Assembly (NCBI GenBank): GCA_026075535.2
Contig: AP026545.1
Coordinates: forward strand, 9,300,001-9,364,000
Direction of reading: 5' to 3'
DNA length: 64,000 bases
DNA from: Tricholoma matsutake
Lineage: Eukaryota > Basidiomycota > Agaricomycetes > Agaricales > Tricholomataceae
Below the pieces are notes generated by a model. That model was given only the letters and a program-made list of their open reading frames with translations. It had not been told where the DNA came from and did no database searches. Below are positions 12,021 through 22,098 of the stretch, piece after piece (the first letter of the stretch is position 1; each line of letters starts with the position of its first letter). Both the position numbers and the translations under genes were made by a program.

Positions 12021-13118
12021 ATGTCTATTGGTCTATTTTGGGAAGACTTTGAACATGACAACCCACTCGACTTTCTGTACCAACTCAAAATGGCCATTCC
12101 CTTGGAAATGGAGGTCACAGAAGAAATGATACTTCACATATTCAAAATACACCTGAAGTCCCTTTCACATGCAGACTTATGGTGGAGAGCCCTACCTACA
12201 GCACAAAAGGATACATGGGAACACCTCTGCGATGCATTCAAGAAGGAGTGGCCGAGGAATGGGATCACTCCAAGACCAACCGCCAGCTCATCTGAGTCCA
12301 GCCCCCCTGTTTTCCCCACTGAAACTTCCCCTCCCATCCCTTCGTCATGGCCAATGTCACACGCATCGACTGCCACATCACAGCCATCAACAACAACATC
12401 AACAATGACCACGACCACTCTCCCCACCTTAACCACCCCGGAACACCTAATGGCACTATCACAATGCATCCCTGTCCCTCCCAGCTCGTCAACGACACCC
12501 CTAGATGCATCCCAGCCCCCACTTGAGCCCCCTAGAAGCCCCACAATGCATGCCACATCACTAACGACAGTGGCAATGCTGTCTGCACAATCTGTCAAGA
12601 ACCGGCCATATACAGCCCAAACAGAGCTAGAGACACCCTCTGGTGCAACCCCATGATTGTCTGCAGCCCTGGAAACCCCCTCTGAACCCACTAGAGGCCC
12701 CATGATGTGTGCCACATCACTGATGACAGTGGCAGTGCTGTCCATGGAAATCGACAAGTACCCACCATCTGCAGCCAAACTGAAGCCACAAGGACCTACC
12801 AGCACACCACCACGATCTCCTGCAGCCCCTCAGCAGCCTGTTGAAACCCCCCTGCCTCCCCTGCCCTCGACGACAGCCACCACATCACTGTTGATGATGC
12901 CAGTGCTGCCCATGGAAATGGTCAAGAACCGGCCATCCAGAGCTCAGACGATGCGAGTACCACCTCCCTACACACCCTCTCGAGCCCCTGCAATGCCTGA
13001 ACCACCCCCTGCACCCTTCCTGCCCCCCCTACTCTTGTTGTCATTGACCCCCCCATCAACAACATCTCTACCAAAGACTCCAACAGCCCTGGGACAACAT
13101 CCTACACCCCCAGAATGA
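12021..13118 (+). pseudogene. Gag-like protein with Pro/Thr-rich tail
   Basis: ATG at 12021 gives MSIGLFWEDFEHDNPLDFLY, then an about 80-residue helical domain containing LWWRALPTAQKDTWEHLCDAF and KKEWPRNG, which matches the capsid-like helix pattern of retrotransposon Gag. About 270 residues of Pro/Thr/Ser-rich sequence follow, with three imperfect internal repeats built around MEMVKNRP/MEIDKYPP. One TGA at 12654 interrupts; the frame resumes in phase to 13118. No zinc knuckle or protease is visible. As the only long frame between the LTRs it is the element's own product, and the element must borrow RT and integrase. Confidence 0.6.
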
Positions 13119-13736
13119 CGAACGAAACCCCCCAGACCACCAGACCCATCCCCTGACCCCCATTATGCACCACGCACCCTCCCTATGCACCCCGTCATCA
13201 TCAAGAACAACAACTGTGTCTCCTGGCTCTGCCCCGCTCAGGAGCATGAACCACAGCTCTGGAATGATGAAGTATGCCGGGAGACCCACCTAAGCACCCC
13301 TGTAACGCATCTCGGCCACCCAGCTCACCCCAGACCCCATAAGTGCGCCATTTCACCGCCATCTGCATGGTACACACCACCTGCATCCCCAATGACACTG
13401 TCTTCACCCAGGGAAGCTCGCTGTTCACCCCCTAGACCCTCTCATTCCCCCTAGACCCTCCCATCCCCCTCTCCAGTCCTCAACACCACCTTTTCATCTG
13501 CTCACACCATCTGTCATTCTTATTTTTTTATTTTAATTTTATCCACTGCATATATTATCACCAGATATTTTAGACATCAAGTTTTCCCCACTTCTTTCAT
13601 CTAGAATTTCATCATGCTGAGTCTTCTGCAATTTTTCTTTTTCTTATTCACTGCACATACCATTGGACATCCCTTCACTGCACATATCATTTCAGACATC
13701 ATGTTCTTGGTTTTCTTTCCTTCATTAGAGTTCATC

Positions 13737-13754
13737 GGCAACAAGGGTGTTGCC
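13737..13754 (+). promoter_or_regulatory. Conserved hairpin upstream of the 3' LTR, element 1
   Basis: GGCAAC (13737-13742), loop AAGGGT, GTTGCC (13749-13754). The sister element has GGCAAT/ATTGCC at the same place, a compensatory C:G to T:A change. The hairpin lies 18 nt before the 3' LTR, where a polypurine tract would be expected. Confidence 0.65.
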
Positions 13755-13772
13755 ATTTTGTTGGGTGGCACA

Positions 13773-13980
13773 TGTAACCATGTGGCATGCCACTGCAGTA
13801 GTCACACCACCATAGTAGTCAGGTGACCATGTTGATATCCATTTGTGGTAGATACAGTAGCATAGCATTCGATCCTTGCCTCTTGCCACATTGGTGTGAG
13901 TTAGAGCTTGTCCGAGTCACTCCCTGTCTGAACCGTCTCATCTAGTAGTAGATGAGACCCTGAGAGCCCGGCCGTGTCCA
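13773..13980 (+). repeat. 3' LTR of gag-only element 1
   Basis: 208 bp, matching 11678-11885; followed by the GTGC target duplication. It is preceded by TTTTGTTGGGTGGCACA, which is shared with the sister element and is not a classical purine tract. Confidence 0.85.
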
Positions 13981-14149
13981 GTGCGTTGACATGAACATAA
14001 TGAGAATGGATTCGTTGATCCAGACAGTAGTAAAGAAGAAAACTGGTCTTTTCATCCTGCAGTCTTAGAAACTAGATAACTTAACAGAATTTCACACTCA
14101 TGGGTGCGAGGGTCTTGAGGGAACTTGAGTCATCGAGAGGAGTTCTTTT

Positions 14150-14560
14150 CAGATACTGAGAAAGTGAGGAAAGAAGGAATATCCCATTTGACAGGTGGGG
14201 AGACACCTTATATACATGCCAAGCATTGGGGATACACTAACATGTGATTGCATGTGCACTCTTGCGCCAATCACAATGAGAGAAATGAGAGTGAAAGCAA
14301 AGAAGAAGCAAAAATGAATGAATTGGGAAGTAGGGGTAAAAATAGAAACATCAGTGATGCCATGCATTGAAAGATTGTCAGTCCAGTGTCGTTGAATCCA
14401 CTTCTCGGGATGTTAGCTGCCAGGAATTGCTCAGGGAGGGAACTGACAATGGGGTTCTCTATTGACAACATGACACTCGGGCCCCCAACAAGTGTGGAGA
14501 ACACCCAAACACCATTCCTTGACCCTACTCATCTGACATCCTAGTCCGTTGAGATGAGTC
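14150..14560. repeat. Diverged interspersed repeat, copy A
   Basis: Shares ordered blocks with 16015-16410: CCCATTTGACAGGTGGGGAGA, GGGTTCTCTATTGACAACATG and CCCAACAAGTGTGGAGAAC. No coding frame is conserved. 13985-14149 and 14561-14955 hold no feature I can name. The sequence may be remains of another LTR family. Confidence 0.45.
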
Positions 14561-14959
14561 CAGTTAGCCGTGGAAAGGGGAAAAGTGTTGATATGCTGGG
14601 TGTTGAGGGAATTTGATCAAAGATGAAGAAAATAAAAGGAAAATAACAAAAGAAACCCATTCCCTGCATGAATCCTTCAGGCGAGTGTCGAGTTTGTTGG
14701 CAAAATAAGGAAATAATGATGGAACCAGGAAAAATGTATCTTGAGCGAGTTGAGCCAATTTGAGAGGGTCTGAATCTTGTATTTTCTATTTTCTAGAGGT
14801 CTGTTTCATCAAACAATGAAATGAGCATTCACAAAATGAATAAGAAAGAATGATTATTCAAGAGAAATCAAACTGGAATGAAAAGTGTTGCATGCAGATG
14901 ATTGACAAGAGAAAAACCTCAGAAGAGGAAAGTTGACAGGCATGTCTACTTTCCCTTCC

Positions 14960-15270
14960 ACAACGGCGCATAAACAACTCACCAACACTAGATATACCAA
15001 TGTCTGTGTTACAGTGAGTTATGGCCACCCTATGCCGCCAACACACTCCCATGGCACCAACACAGCCACACACATCGCTGACACAATCACCCTCGCCACT
15101 GGCAAATATGACAACAACAACCAGCAACATGCATCCTGGCAACAGCACCATACATCCTTATTACCCTTCTATCCACATCCAGCAGTGCCGACATTATCCT
15201 ATTGATGCAGTACCTTCCTATTATGTGACTATGCCCAATGTGGCCTTCCCAAATCACACACTACACTTGA
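14960..15270 (+). repeat. Direct repeat unit, copy 1 (about 310 bp)
   Basis: Begins GCATAAACAACTCACCAACAC and ends near GTGACTATGCCCAATGTGGCC. It matches 15458-15775 base by base over most of its length, with substitutions mainly at C/T and G/A. A partial third copy is at 11214-11370. Frames through it are not conserved as protein. Confidence 0.7.
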
Positions 15271-15457
15271 TGCATTTTAGTTACACCTTTTTGTGCAGAA
15301 GTCTTGAGAGGCTTCGAGATTTGAGGAAAAACTTAGGAGGGTGTAAGTCTGGCCCCACAGACTCACAACATTATGACAAGTTAATTTACCTACACTGCCA
15401 TTACACACTTCCACGGCGCCGGCACACCACACACATCGTCAGCACAGCCACCTACAG

Positions 15458-15775
15458 AGCATAAACAACTCACCAACACCAGATATACCAATGTCTGTGT
15501 TACAGTGAGTTATGGCCACCCTATGCCACCAACACACTCCTGTGGTGCCAGTGCAGCCACACACATCACTGACACAATCACCCTCGCCACTGGCACAGCC
15601 ACCGGTGAATACGACAACAACACACCAGTGACATACATCCTGGCAACAGCACCATACATTCTTATTACTCTTCCATCCACATCCAGCAGTGCCAACATTA
15701 CCCTATTGATGCGGTACCTTCCCAATATGTGACTATGCCCGATGTGGCCTTCCTAAATCACACACGACGCCCGAT
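15458..15775 (+). repeat. Direct repeat unit, copy 2 (about 315 bp)
   Basis: Second copy of the 14960 repeat, 498 bp downstream in the same orientation. A segment just upstream (15396-15450) resembles the sequence upstream of the third, partial copy near 11110-11210, so the repeated block is longer than the best-matching part. 15776-16014 holds no gene. Confidence 0.7.
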
Positions 15776-16014
15776 GTGGCCTTTTACCTACACAGTTGAT
15801 CTTTTCACATATATTACTTACATCTTTATTTCCTTACCTTCATTCCTACTTCCATGCAATGAAGGTATAGCAATTCCTTATCCCCTTATTTTTTGTAGTG
15901 GCTTATGGTTCCTACTTCCATGCAACAAAGATAATTTGATCTTGTCTTCTAGTAAACCTAAGTCTAGTGTAGGCTGCCAAACTTGGCATCCTTCCAGAGG
16001 GGAACATTAAGTGA

Positions 16015-16410
16015 GAGTTAAAGGAGCATGTCCCATTTGAAAGGTGGGGAGATGCCTATACACATTTTTTGCAGTTGAGATAACAGAGAATCTGATTGTG
16101 TGCATTCTCTTGCACTGACAGAGCCAAACAATGTGAGAGATAAGCTACTAAAGAATCAAGATTGTCAGACTCAAGAAGTATTGACAAAGTCCAAAAGAAG
16201 GGTTGTGCTTGTTACAATAAACCATGGTCACATTGTGAAGTCCTTGTCTCAGGGTTTCACAGGCTGGGGATGTCTCGGGGATTGGTTCCACATCAGGGTT
16301 CTCTATTGACAATATGTTGCCTGTGCCCCCAGCAAGTGTGGAGAACTCTCAAATGGGACCTCTCGACCCTACCATCCAGTCAATCAACCCATCAAGTATG
16401 GATGTTGACT
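16015..16410. repeat. Diverged interspersed repeat, copy B
   Basis: Partner of 14150-14560 (CCCATTTGAAAGGTGGGGAGA, GGGTTCTCTATTGACAATATG, CCCAGCAAGTGTGGAGAAC). The short frames inside are not shared with copy A. 16411-16521 is unannotated sequence ending in the CCAT target site. Confidence 0.45.
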
Positions 16411-16521
16411 TAGCCAGAAAAGGAAATATATACCAGAACAAACACCAAACTGTTGCCAAGATAAGTTATTAATAGACCAACAAAGCACCAAATGTAAGGT
16501 TGATTAAAAAACTGGTACCAT

Positions 16522-16697
16522 TGTAACTGTGCACCCAGGTGTGCACTGCAGATCACGTGTGACCACATGATCATGTGACTGCATGTTCATGTTTGCATAG
16601 AGTAGACAGTCTTGTCATTCCATACCACCACTATAGACTGCATTGCCCATGCTTTAGGGCCTTCTCTGTCATGTTTCTGGGAGACTGCATGTCTCCA
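16522..16697 (+). repeat. 5' LTR of gag-only element 2
   Basis: 176 bp with TG...CA ends. Contains the near-palindromic GATCACGTGTGACCACATGATC; followed by the shared TCTGGTGACAACAGG. Confidence 0.85.
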
Positions 16698-16899
16698 TCT
16701 GGTGACAACAGGTCATTTTGACTCCACATGCTTAGTTTTCTCCATCCACTGTTTTCTGTGATGCATTTTAGTTCCCCCAGTTTCTGTCTTCTGTCTTCTG
16801 TCTTTAACTGTTAATGGCTGTCTTTTCCATTAGCTGCCACTGTCTACTACTGCTGGCTATTGTCTTCAGCCACTGGTCTTTTACAGTACTACATATTCA

Positions 16900-18237
16900 A
16901 TGAGCAAGAGAAAATCTACTGCAAAATCTGCAACCCCTGCCCTTACACTCTCACTCTTGGATCATGTAAACTACATACAGAGAACTCACCCAGATGTCTA
17001 CGAGGAGATCTGAACATGGTGCAGTGAGGAACATGCAGAGAAGGAACAGTTAGAAAGGGCGAGACACCCTGGGGAAGGAACATTGGAGGTGAAAAACACA
17101 TATGCAACAGGACTCAGAGTGGGCAAAAAATGGGGAAGAACAACCAAACATGAGTGCTGGACAGAGGAACACTGCTATGGGAAATGCGCACTGGTGAGTA
17201 CAACAACCACCCAGACCACTTCCACCACCAATATCATGACCCAAACCACCTCCTCGACTTCTGCTGATGCCATTACCCAAATGGCACCCTGTTATGAGCC
17301 GCCACATCCACTGAGAGATGCGGGGACATCTATGGATATCACTCCCCAGCCTTCCACCACTGATGTCGATGCTAGCACCCAGACCACATCCACCACCACT
17401 GCTGACACCATTATTCAAATGGCACCCCTCAATGAGCCTACTGCCACCCTGCTACACCACCATCAATGGCCACGTTACTGCTGTCAATGGCCCCATCAGC
17501 CCCCATCAACATTGTCAATGTTGTTGACAATGGCCATAATGATCCCATCCCCTGCCTTAAACCAGCCTCAAACACCTTAAGAACAATGGCACATGCTGCC
17601 AGGTCGACCCACAGTACCCCAGCAGTGTCCCTGGCCCCTTCCTCTGCACCCTGAGCTGCTGCTTGCCGCTGCCATGTCACAGATGATGCCCCCAGCATCC
17701 CTAGCCCTACTGCTACCAGAACGGCACCTTACAGCACCCAACAAGCCTCAGACGGCTCCACAATGGCTGGAATCATGCCCAGCACAATGCATGGACACCA
17801 GGCCGCCCCAAAACCCCTGTACAAGAACTGCTGTGCCGCCAGTCATGTGGCACACCCCACCCATGTCACCAACAATGCTGCCGATGCCCAAGGACACCCT
17901 CCATTTGATGCCTACATCCCCATCTCTGCCTGTGCACCCCAGCCAACCCCAGGGCACCCAGAAATGCACCATTTCGCCACCTCCCACACCTTTCACAGCT
18001 GCTGGCACACCTGAACCTACCACAGCTGCCATTTTATGGCCCCCATCTCTTGTTGAACCCCCTCAGAGCCCCATACCACCATGTTCGATACCTCTAACCC
18101 TGCATTTCGACTGGGCAGAAGGCATGGAATCCCTACCCATCCCCCAACCTGCTGCACCCACACCCCTGCGAGACATCTCCAGTTTGAAAACAGTCTGTGT
18201 ACAGCCCTTTGGAACCCTGCAACAACAAATGAGATGA
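16900..18237 (+). pseudogene. Gag-like N-terminus with long Pro/Thr-rich region
   Basis: ATG at 16900 (MSKRKSTAKSATPALTLSLL) reads to 18237 in one phase, broken by a TGA near 17011 (expected EI-R-TWCSEEH) and a TAA near 17578. The first 90 residues are charged with Cys and Trp; the rest is Thr/Pro/Met-rich. No protease, RT or zinc knuckle motif. It occupies the same position as the 12021-13118 frame but the N-terminal sequence is not clearly homologous. Product unknown, presumably structural for the element. Confidence 0.5.
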
Positions 18238-18595
18238 TGCCGCCCCCACCATCTCTTCTTACCTCCGCAACAAATCCTTCCATCACCTTATGTTCACCCG
18301 TCATATCCTTAACCTTTTATTACTCGATGTCATTCCTCCGGTATTGGACCAGGCAAACCCATCATCATGGTTCCCTTTGGAGGAGTACCCACACCTGTTC
18401 CTCCAGCTCTGAAGCTTGACTGGGACCAGGACCCTCATCTCATCAATTTGAGCCAGGTTCTACATGCTTTGAGATGGACATCACCATGCTGAGCTGTTTT
18501 TATTTTATTTCTTATCTTATATTTTATTCACTGCACAAATCATCATTAGACATTTCAGACATCATCTTCCTTGTTCCTTTCATTTAGAGTTCAGA

Positions 18596-18613
18596 GGCAA
18601 TGAGGGCATTGCC
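18596..18613 (+). promoter_or_regulatory. Conserved hairpin upstream of the 3' LTR, element 2
   Basis: GGCAAT (18596-18601), loop GAGGGC, ATTGCC (18608-18613), again 18 nt before the LTR. The pair that differs from element 1 (T:A for C:G) is changed on both sides, keeping the stem. Confidence 0.65.
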
Positions 18614-18631
18614 ATTTTGTTGGGTGGCACA

Positions 18632-18807
18632 TGTAACCATGCACCCAGGTGTGCACTGCAGATCAGGTGTGACCACATGATCACATGACTGCATGTTCAT
18701 GTTTGCATAGTGTAGACAGTCTTGTCATTCCATACCACTGCTATAGACTGCATTGCCCATGCTTTAGGGCCTTCTCTGTTGTGTTCCTGGGAGACTGCAT
18801 GTCTCCA
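18632..18807 (+). repeat. 3' LTR of gag-only element 2
   Basis: 176 bp matching 16522-16697 and followed by CCAT. The sequence beyond, 18812-19139, contains no gene I can support. Confidence 0.85.
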
Positions 18808-19139
18808 CCATCCTTCCCATTGATAGTGGTGCTGTCAGCATGAAGGCCAAGGAAGCAGTAACTGACTGATGCATTGTGTACTTGACAAGAAGCATAACCT
18901 AAAAAGTAGGAATTAATTGAAAAACTGTTAACAATGTGACAATGTGCAAGATAAAAAATATAAAACAGTGGGGGTTACAAGTAGGCCTTGTTACCCTACC
19001 ACAACAGATAACTCTCAGGTATATTTTCTTATTCCTGTACCTGTGAACATGGTACACACATGGGTAGGGGTACAGTGTTACCATGGGTTTTTGTGGGTAA
19101 TGACATGAATATGTATTTTAATAATATAATTACACTAAA

Positions 19140-19196
19140 TTAAATTAATATATAGAAAGTGAAACCCCCCTCTCACATTTGGAGTGAGGGAGGGGG
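19140..19196 (+). repeat. Hairpin minisatellite, left fragment of copy 2
   Basis: Ends with the hairpin unit CCTCTCACATTTGGAGTGAGGG and GGGGG. The rest of the same repeat resumes at 27113 with GGGGGTGCCTGTAGT, so Gypsy-1 split a repeat unit. Confidence 0.7.
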
Positions 19197-19539
19197 TATA
19201 AGGGCAACCTCAGCCTCTAGCAAAGGGAAATCCAAAGAGAAAACTCTAAGGATCCCTTTGCTGATGCCCAGTATATGTGAAGACGACAAAAATCAAATAA
19301 TAACCTAAAAATAGAAAAGGGGGAGATAGGCAGATACCAAGGGGTAGATGTCGGAAGGGGTGCTCTGCCTCTAAATATAAAACTGTCAACATGCACAAAC
19401 ATGATAGAAAGGGAAATTAGTAATAAAATCTGGAATAATCATAGAAAATGAAGAATAGAAGGAAATGAAGTGGGGGAAAATATAGAATGAATGTAAAAAA
19501 TAGGAGAAACACACAGGGCACCCCCCTAGTCCCCTTACA
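19197..19539 (-). repeat. 3' LTR of Gypsy-1
   Basis: 343 bp, closely matching 26747-27112 apart from one 22-bp length difference and scattered G/A changes. Confidence 0.9.
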
Positions 19540-19552
19540 TCACCCCCTCTCT
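19540..19552 (-). other. Polypurine tract of Gypsy-1
   Basis: On the minus strand AGAGAGGGGGTGA abuts the TGTAAGGGG start of the 3' LTR, the expected place for plus-strand priming. Confidence 0.7.
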
Positions 19553-21020
19553 AAGATGCATCGCCCTGATGCATTCGAAATCACATATGACCAAAGTCTG
19601 TGACTTGAATGCGACGCGGTGCAGCAGTGTGCCGTCAGTGGAATTCCTTGACTAACCGAGGGGTATTCACATCAGACTCTTTGACCCATGAGTTCTCCTC
19701 ATACCCATAACCCTTCCAATGCACCAAATACTGGAGTTTTCCTTGACACAACTGGCTGTCCAAGATTGACTTGACTTTGTATTGGGGGTCTCCCTCAATC
19801 ACTGTAGGCAGTGGTGGTGGGTGTGAATGGCATCCCAGGAATGGATCTGGGGGAGCTGGAAGGAGTTTGATGACATGGAAGACTGGGTGGAGTCTGGACA
19901 TGGAGGCTGGGAGGTGTAGACAATAGGCATGCATTCCAACACACTTGACAATGGGGAAAGCTCCCAGGAAGCAATGAGCAAGTTTCTTGGATGGACATGT
20001 AGTGGAGATGTCACTGGAGTCAAGATAAACTCGATCACCAACCTTGTACTGAGGGGTTGGAGAATGGCGTTGGTTGTAAAAGCGTGCCATGTCATCCTTT
20101 GCCTTTGCTAAGGCTGCCTTTGCCTCCTCCAAGCTATCCTGCATGCGTTCTGTGAACTCATTCACCATCTTGATGTGTGAGGGAATTTGGCGAGGTTCAA
20201 ATCCCATGCATGGATGTTGTCCAGTGTCTAAGAGGAAAGGGGTCTGTTGAGTGGAAGCATGGACATGGTTGTTGTATCTGAACTTGGCCAAGGGGAGAAG
20301 ACCGTCCCAATTGTCCTGGTGTTCATTGACAAAGATGCAGATGTACTGCTCCAGTTCCTGGTTGACTTTCTCAGTCTGGCTGTTGGTTTGTGGGTGATAA
20401 CTGGTTGAAGCAAGGAGTTTGATTCCCAGGAGTCAGTACAGCTTGCGAGTGAACTCTGCCATGAACTGAGGGCCATGATCAGAGAGAAAAGCACTAGGAA
20501 GTCCATGTAATTTCCACACATGGTGGAGGTAGAGTTGGGTGGCACCCAGGGCACTGACAGTGGTGTGAGTGGGAATGAAGTGAGCGCGTTTTCCCACTGA
20601 ATCAACTGTGCACATCACCACATCAAACCCATTCGACTCTGGCAACTCCACCACAAAGTCGACGCTGACAACATTCCAACGACTCTCTGGAACAGGAAGA
20701 GGGTGTAGCTTGCCAATGGGTTTGTGACAAGGAACCTTGGTGCATAAGCAAAGGTCACAAGTGCAACAATACTGACCAATGAGCCATGGCATTTGTGGCC
20801 ACCAATAATTCCGTGAGGTGAGCTCCAAGGTCTTCCAGCATCCAGGATGACCAGCAATCTGTGAGTCATGGTGTTGGGATATGATGCACCAGTGAAGGTC
20901 TGGGTCATTGGGGACATAGATGTGATCCCTGAAATACAACAAGTCCTCTTTTTCAGCCCACTCTGCCGCTGATAGGTCGTCTTCTGGGCTCAAGGACAGA
21001 TTCAACACCTTAGCATCATT

Positions 21021-22098
21021 CTAATCACATCAGCTAACTCCTACAATGTCCCAGATGCAGCGCGACCCACTCTATTGATTGCGATATCATATCGACCGCG
21101 TCGAAACATCACCAGCGACATCGATCGTATCAAAAGCCCACATTGCACAACCTTAGAACTACCCCAAAAGTCACTAAGATTCCCCTACACGACCATCAAA
21201 CATCCCCGACCAACTTCGAACAAGCCGCAACTGCGATCAAGCATCGTCAAGCATCGTCGAGTGTCATCGATCAATATCGAGAAACTACAAGCGACATCGG
21301 GTGCCGCCTTCATTATCTAAAGGGTGGAAGACCATGCACTAGGACATATTCCAACTCGTGCTCAAACCTGCTGATCATAGGTCAGCCTTGTTCCAAGTCC
21401 CTATTGCGCACAGAACCCGCTGGACGCATTATTGCAAGACTTAGTGCAGTTTATACACAAAGGACAGTCTCTTTTAGTTCCTTCCTTTTATTACTCTTTC
21501 ATCATATGATATATATATCTTTCTTGTTTGGATTCCAGTCTCCTTTATGGCCTTGTGCCTTAACTCATATCTTTTGCCTCATGTTCTACACATGTTTCTC
21601 ATTCCATTTTAGGAAGTTTCTTTAAAACATATAAAACTCTGTAGTATCTACTTGGAAATAACAAGAAATTGTCTTCACATATCGTCTCGTATACAGTTCT
21701 AAGCATTCGATCAGCTTTCTAAAACAATCTAAGTCTCTGCGGGTTTTCTCGATCAACGAGAAACCTCTGCAATCGTCGCATCGTCGATCCTCCCTCAATC
21801 CTCTCATCATTAGTTCTAGCAACCCTTCCAACACTTCATAGCAGTTTGCCGCACCCTTCGTAAACCATCGACCTATCGAAAGGTCCCCATAATTCACATA
21901 TCGACCATCGACGATAAAACTCATTTGCCGTCGATCTCGTCGATCACCCTCGATATTGATCGATACTCGATCGGACCATGACAAACGCCTTTGTCTCCCA
22001 TAACACTACCTTCACAACTAGTGTTAACTAGTAATCTTATCAGAGGTTTGACCACAAACTTTTGGAACGTCTTGCAACCCTCCTCTGACTTGTCGCAA
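21021..22098. mobile_element. CpG-rich insert of unknown class inside Gypsy-1
   Basis: CATCATT occurs on both sides (21014-21020 and 22099-22105); excising the insert plus one CATCATT restores the polyprotein reading. No terminal inverted repeats, no A-tail. Many TCGA/CGATC words (21080-21300 and 21740-21980) contrast with the CpG-poor surroundings. Two frames (21143-21625 plus, 21984-21622 minus) have no recognisable domain. It is the youngest-looking sequence in this element. Class not determined. Confidence 0.65.

Larger units (their letters stand above)
11678..13980 (+). mobile_element. Gag-only short LTR retrotransposon (copy 1)
   Basis: Two 208-bp direct repeats (11678-11885 and 13773-13980), both starting TGTAACCATGTGGCATG and ending GTGTCCA/ATGTCCA, flanked by GTGC on both sides (11674-11677 and 13981-13984). 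A putative primer site TGGTGACAACAGG begins 2 nt after the 5' LTR. The internal 1.9 kb has a gag-like Pro/Thr-rich frame and no protease, RT or integrase. Related to 16522-18807. Confidence 0.85.
16522..18807 (+). mobile_element. Gag-only short LTR retrotransposon (copy 2)
   Basis: Two 176-bp direct repeats (16522-16697 and 18632-18807) starting TGTAAC and ending GTCTCCA, flanked by CCAT on both sides (16518-16521 and 18808-18811). It shares with 11678-13980 the TGTAAC LTR start, the primer site, the hairpin, the 18-bp sequence before the 3' LTR and a Pro/Thr-rich internal frame, but the LTR bodies differ. Same family, different subfamily. Confidence 0.85.

Noticed and set aside
12134..12805. 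223-codon minus-strand frame opposite the gag-like gene
   Set aside because: It mirrors the Pro/Thr-rich repeat; the plus frame has the start, the element context and the conserved position.
21143..21984. Protein genes in the CpG-rich insert (160 and 120 codons)
   Set aside because: No domain, start context or splice pattern; open frames can arise from the TCGA/CGATC-rich composition.
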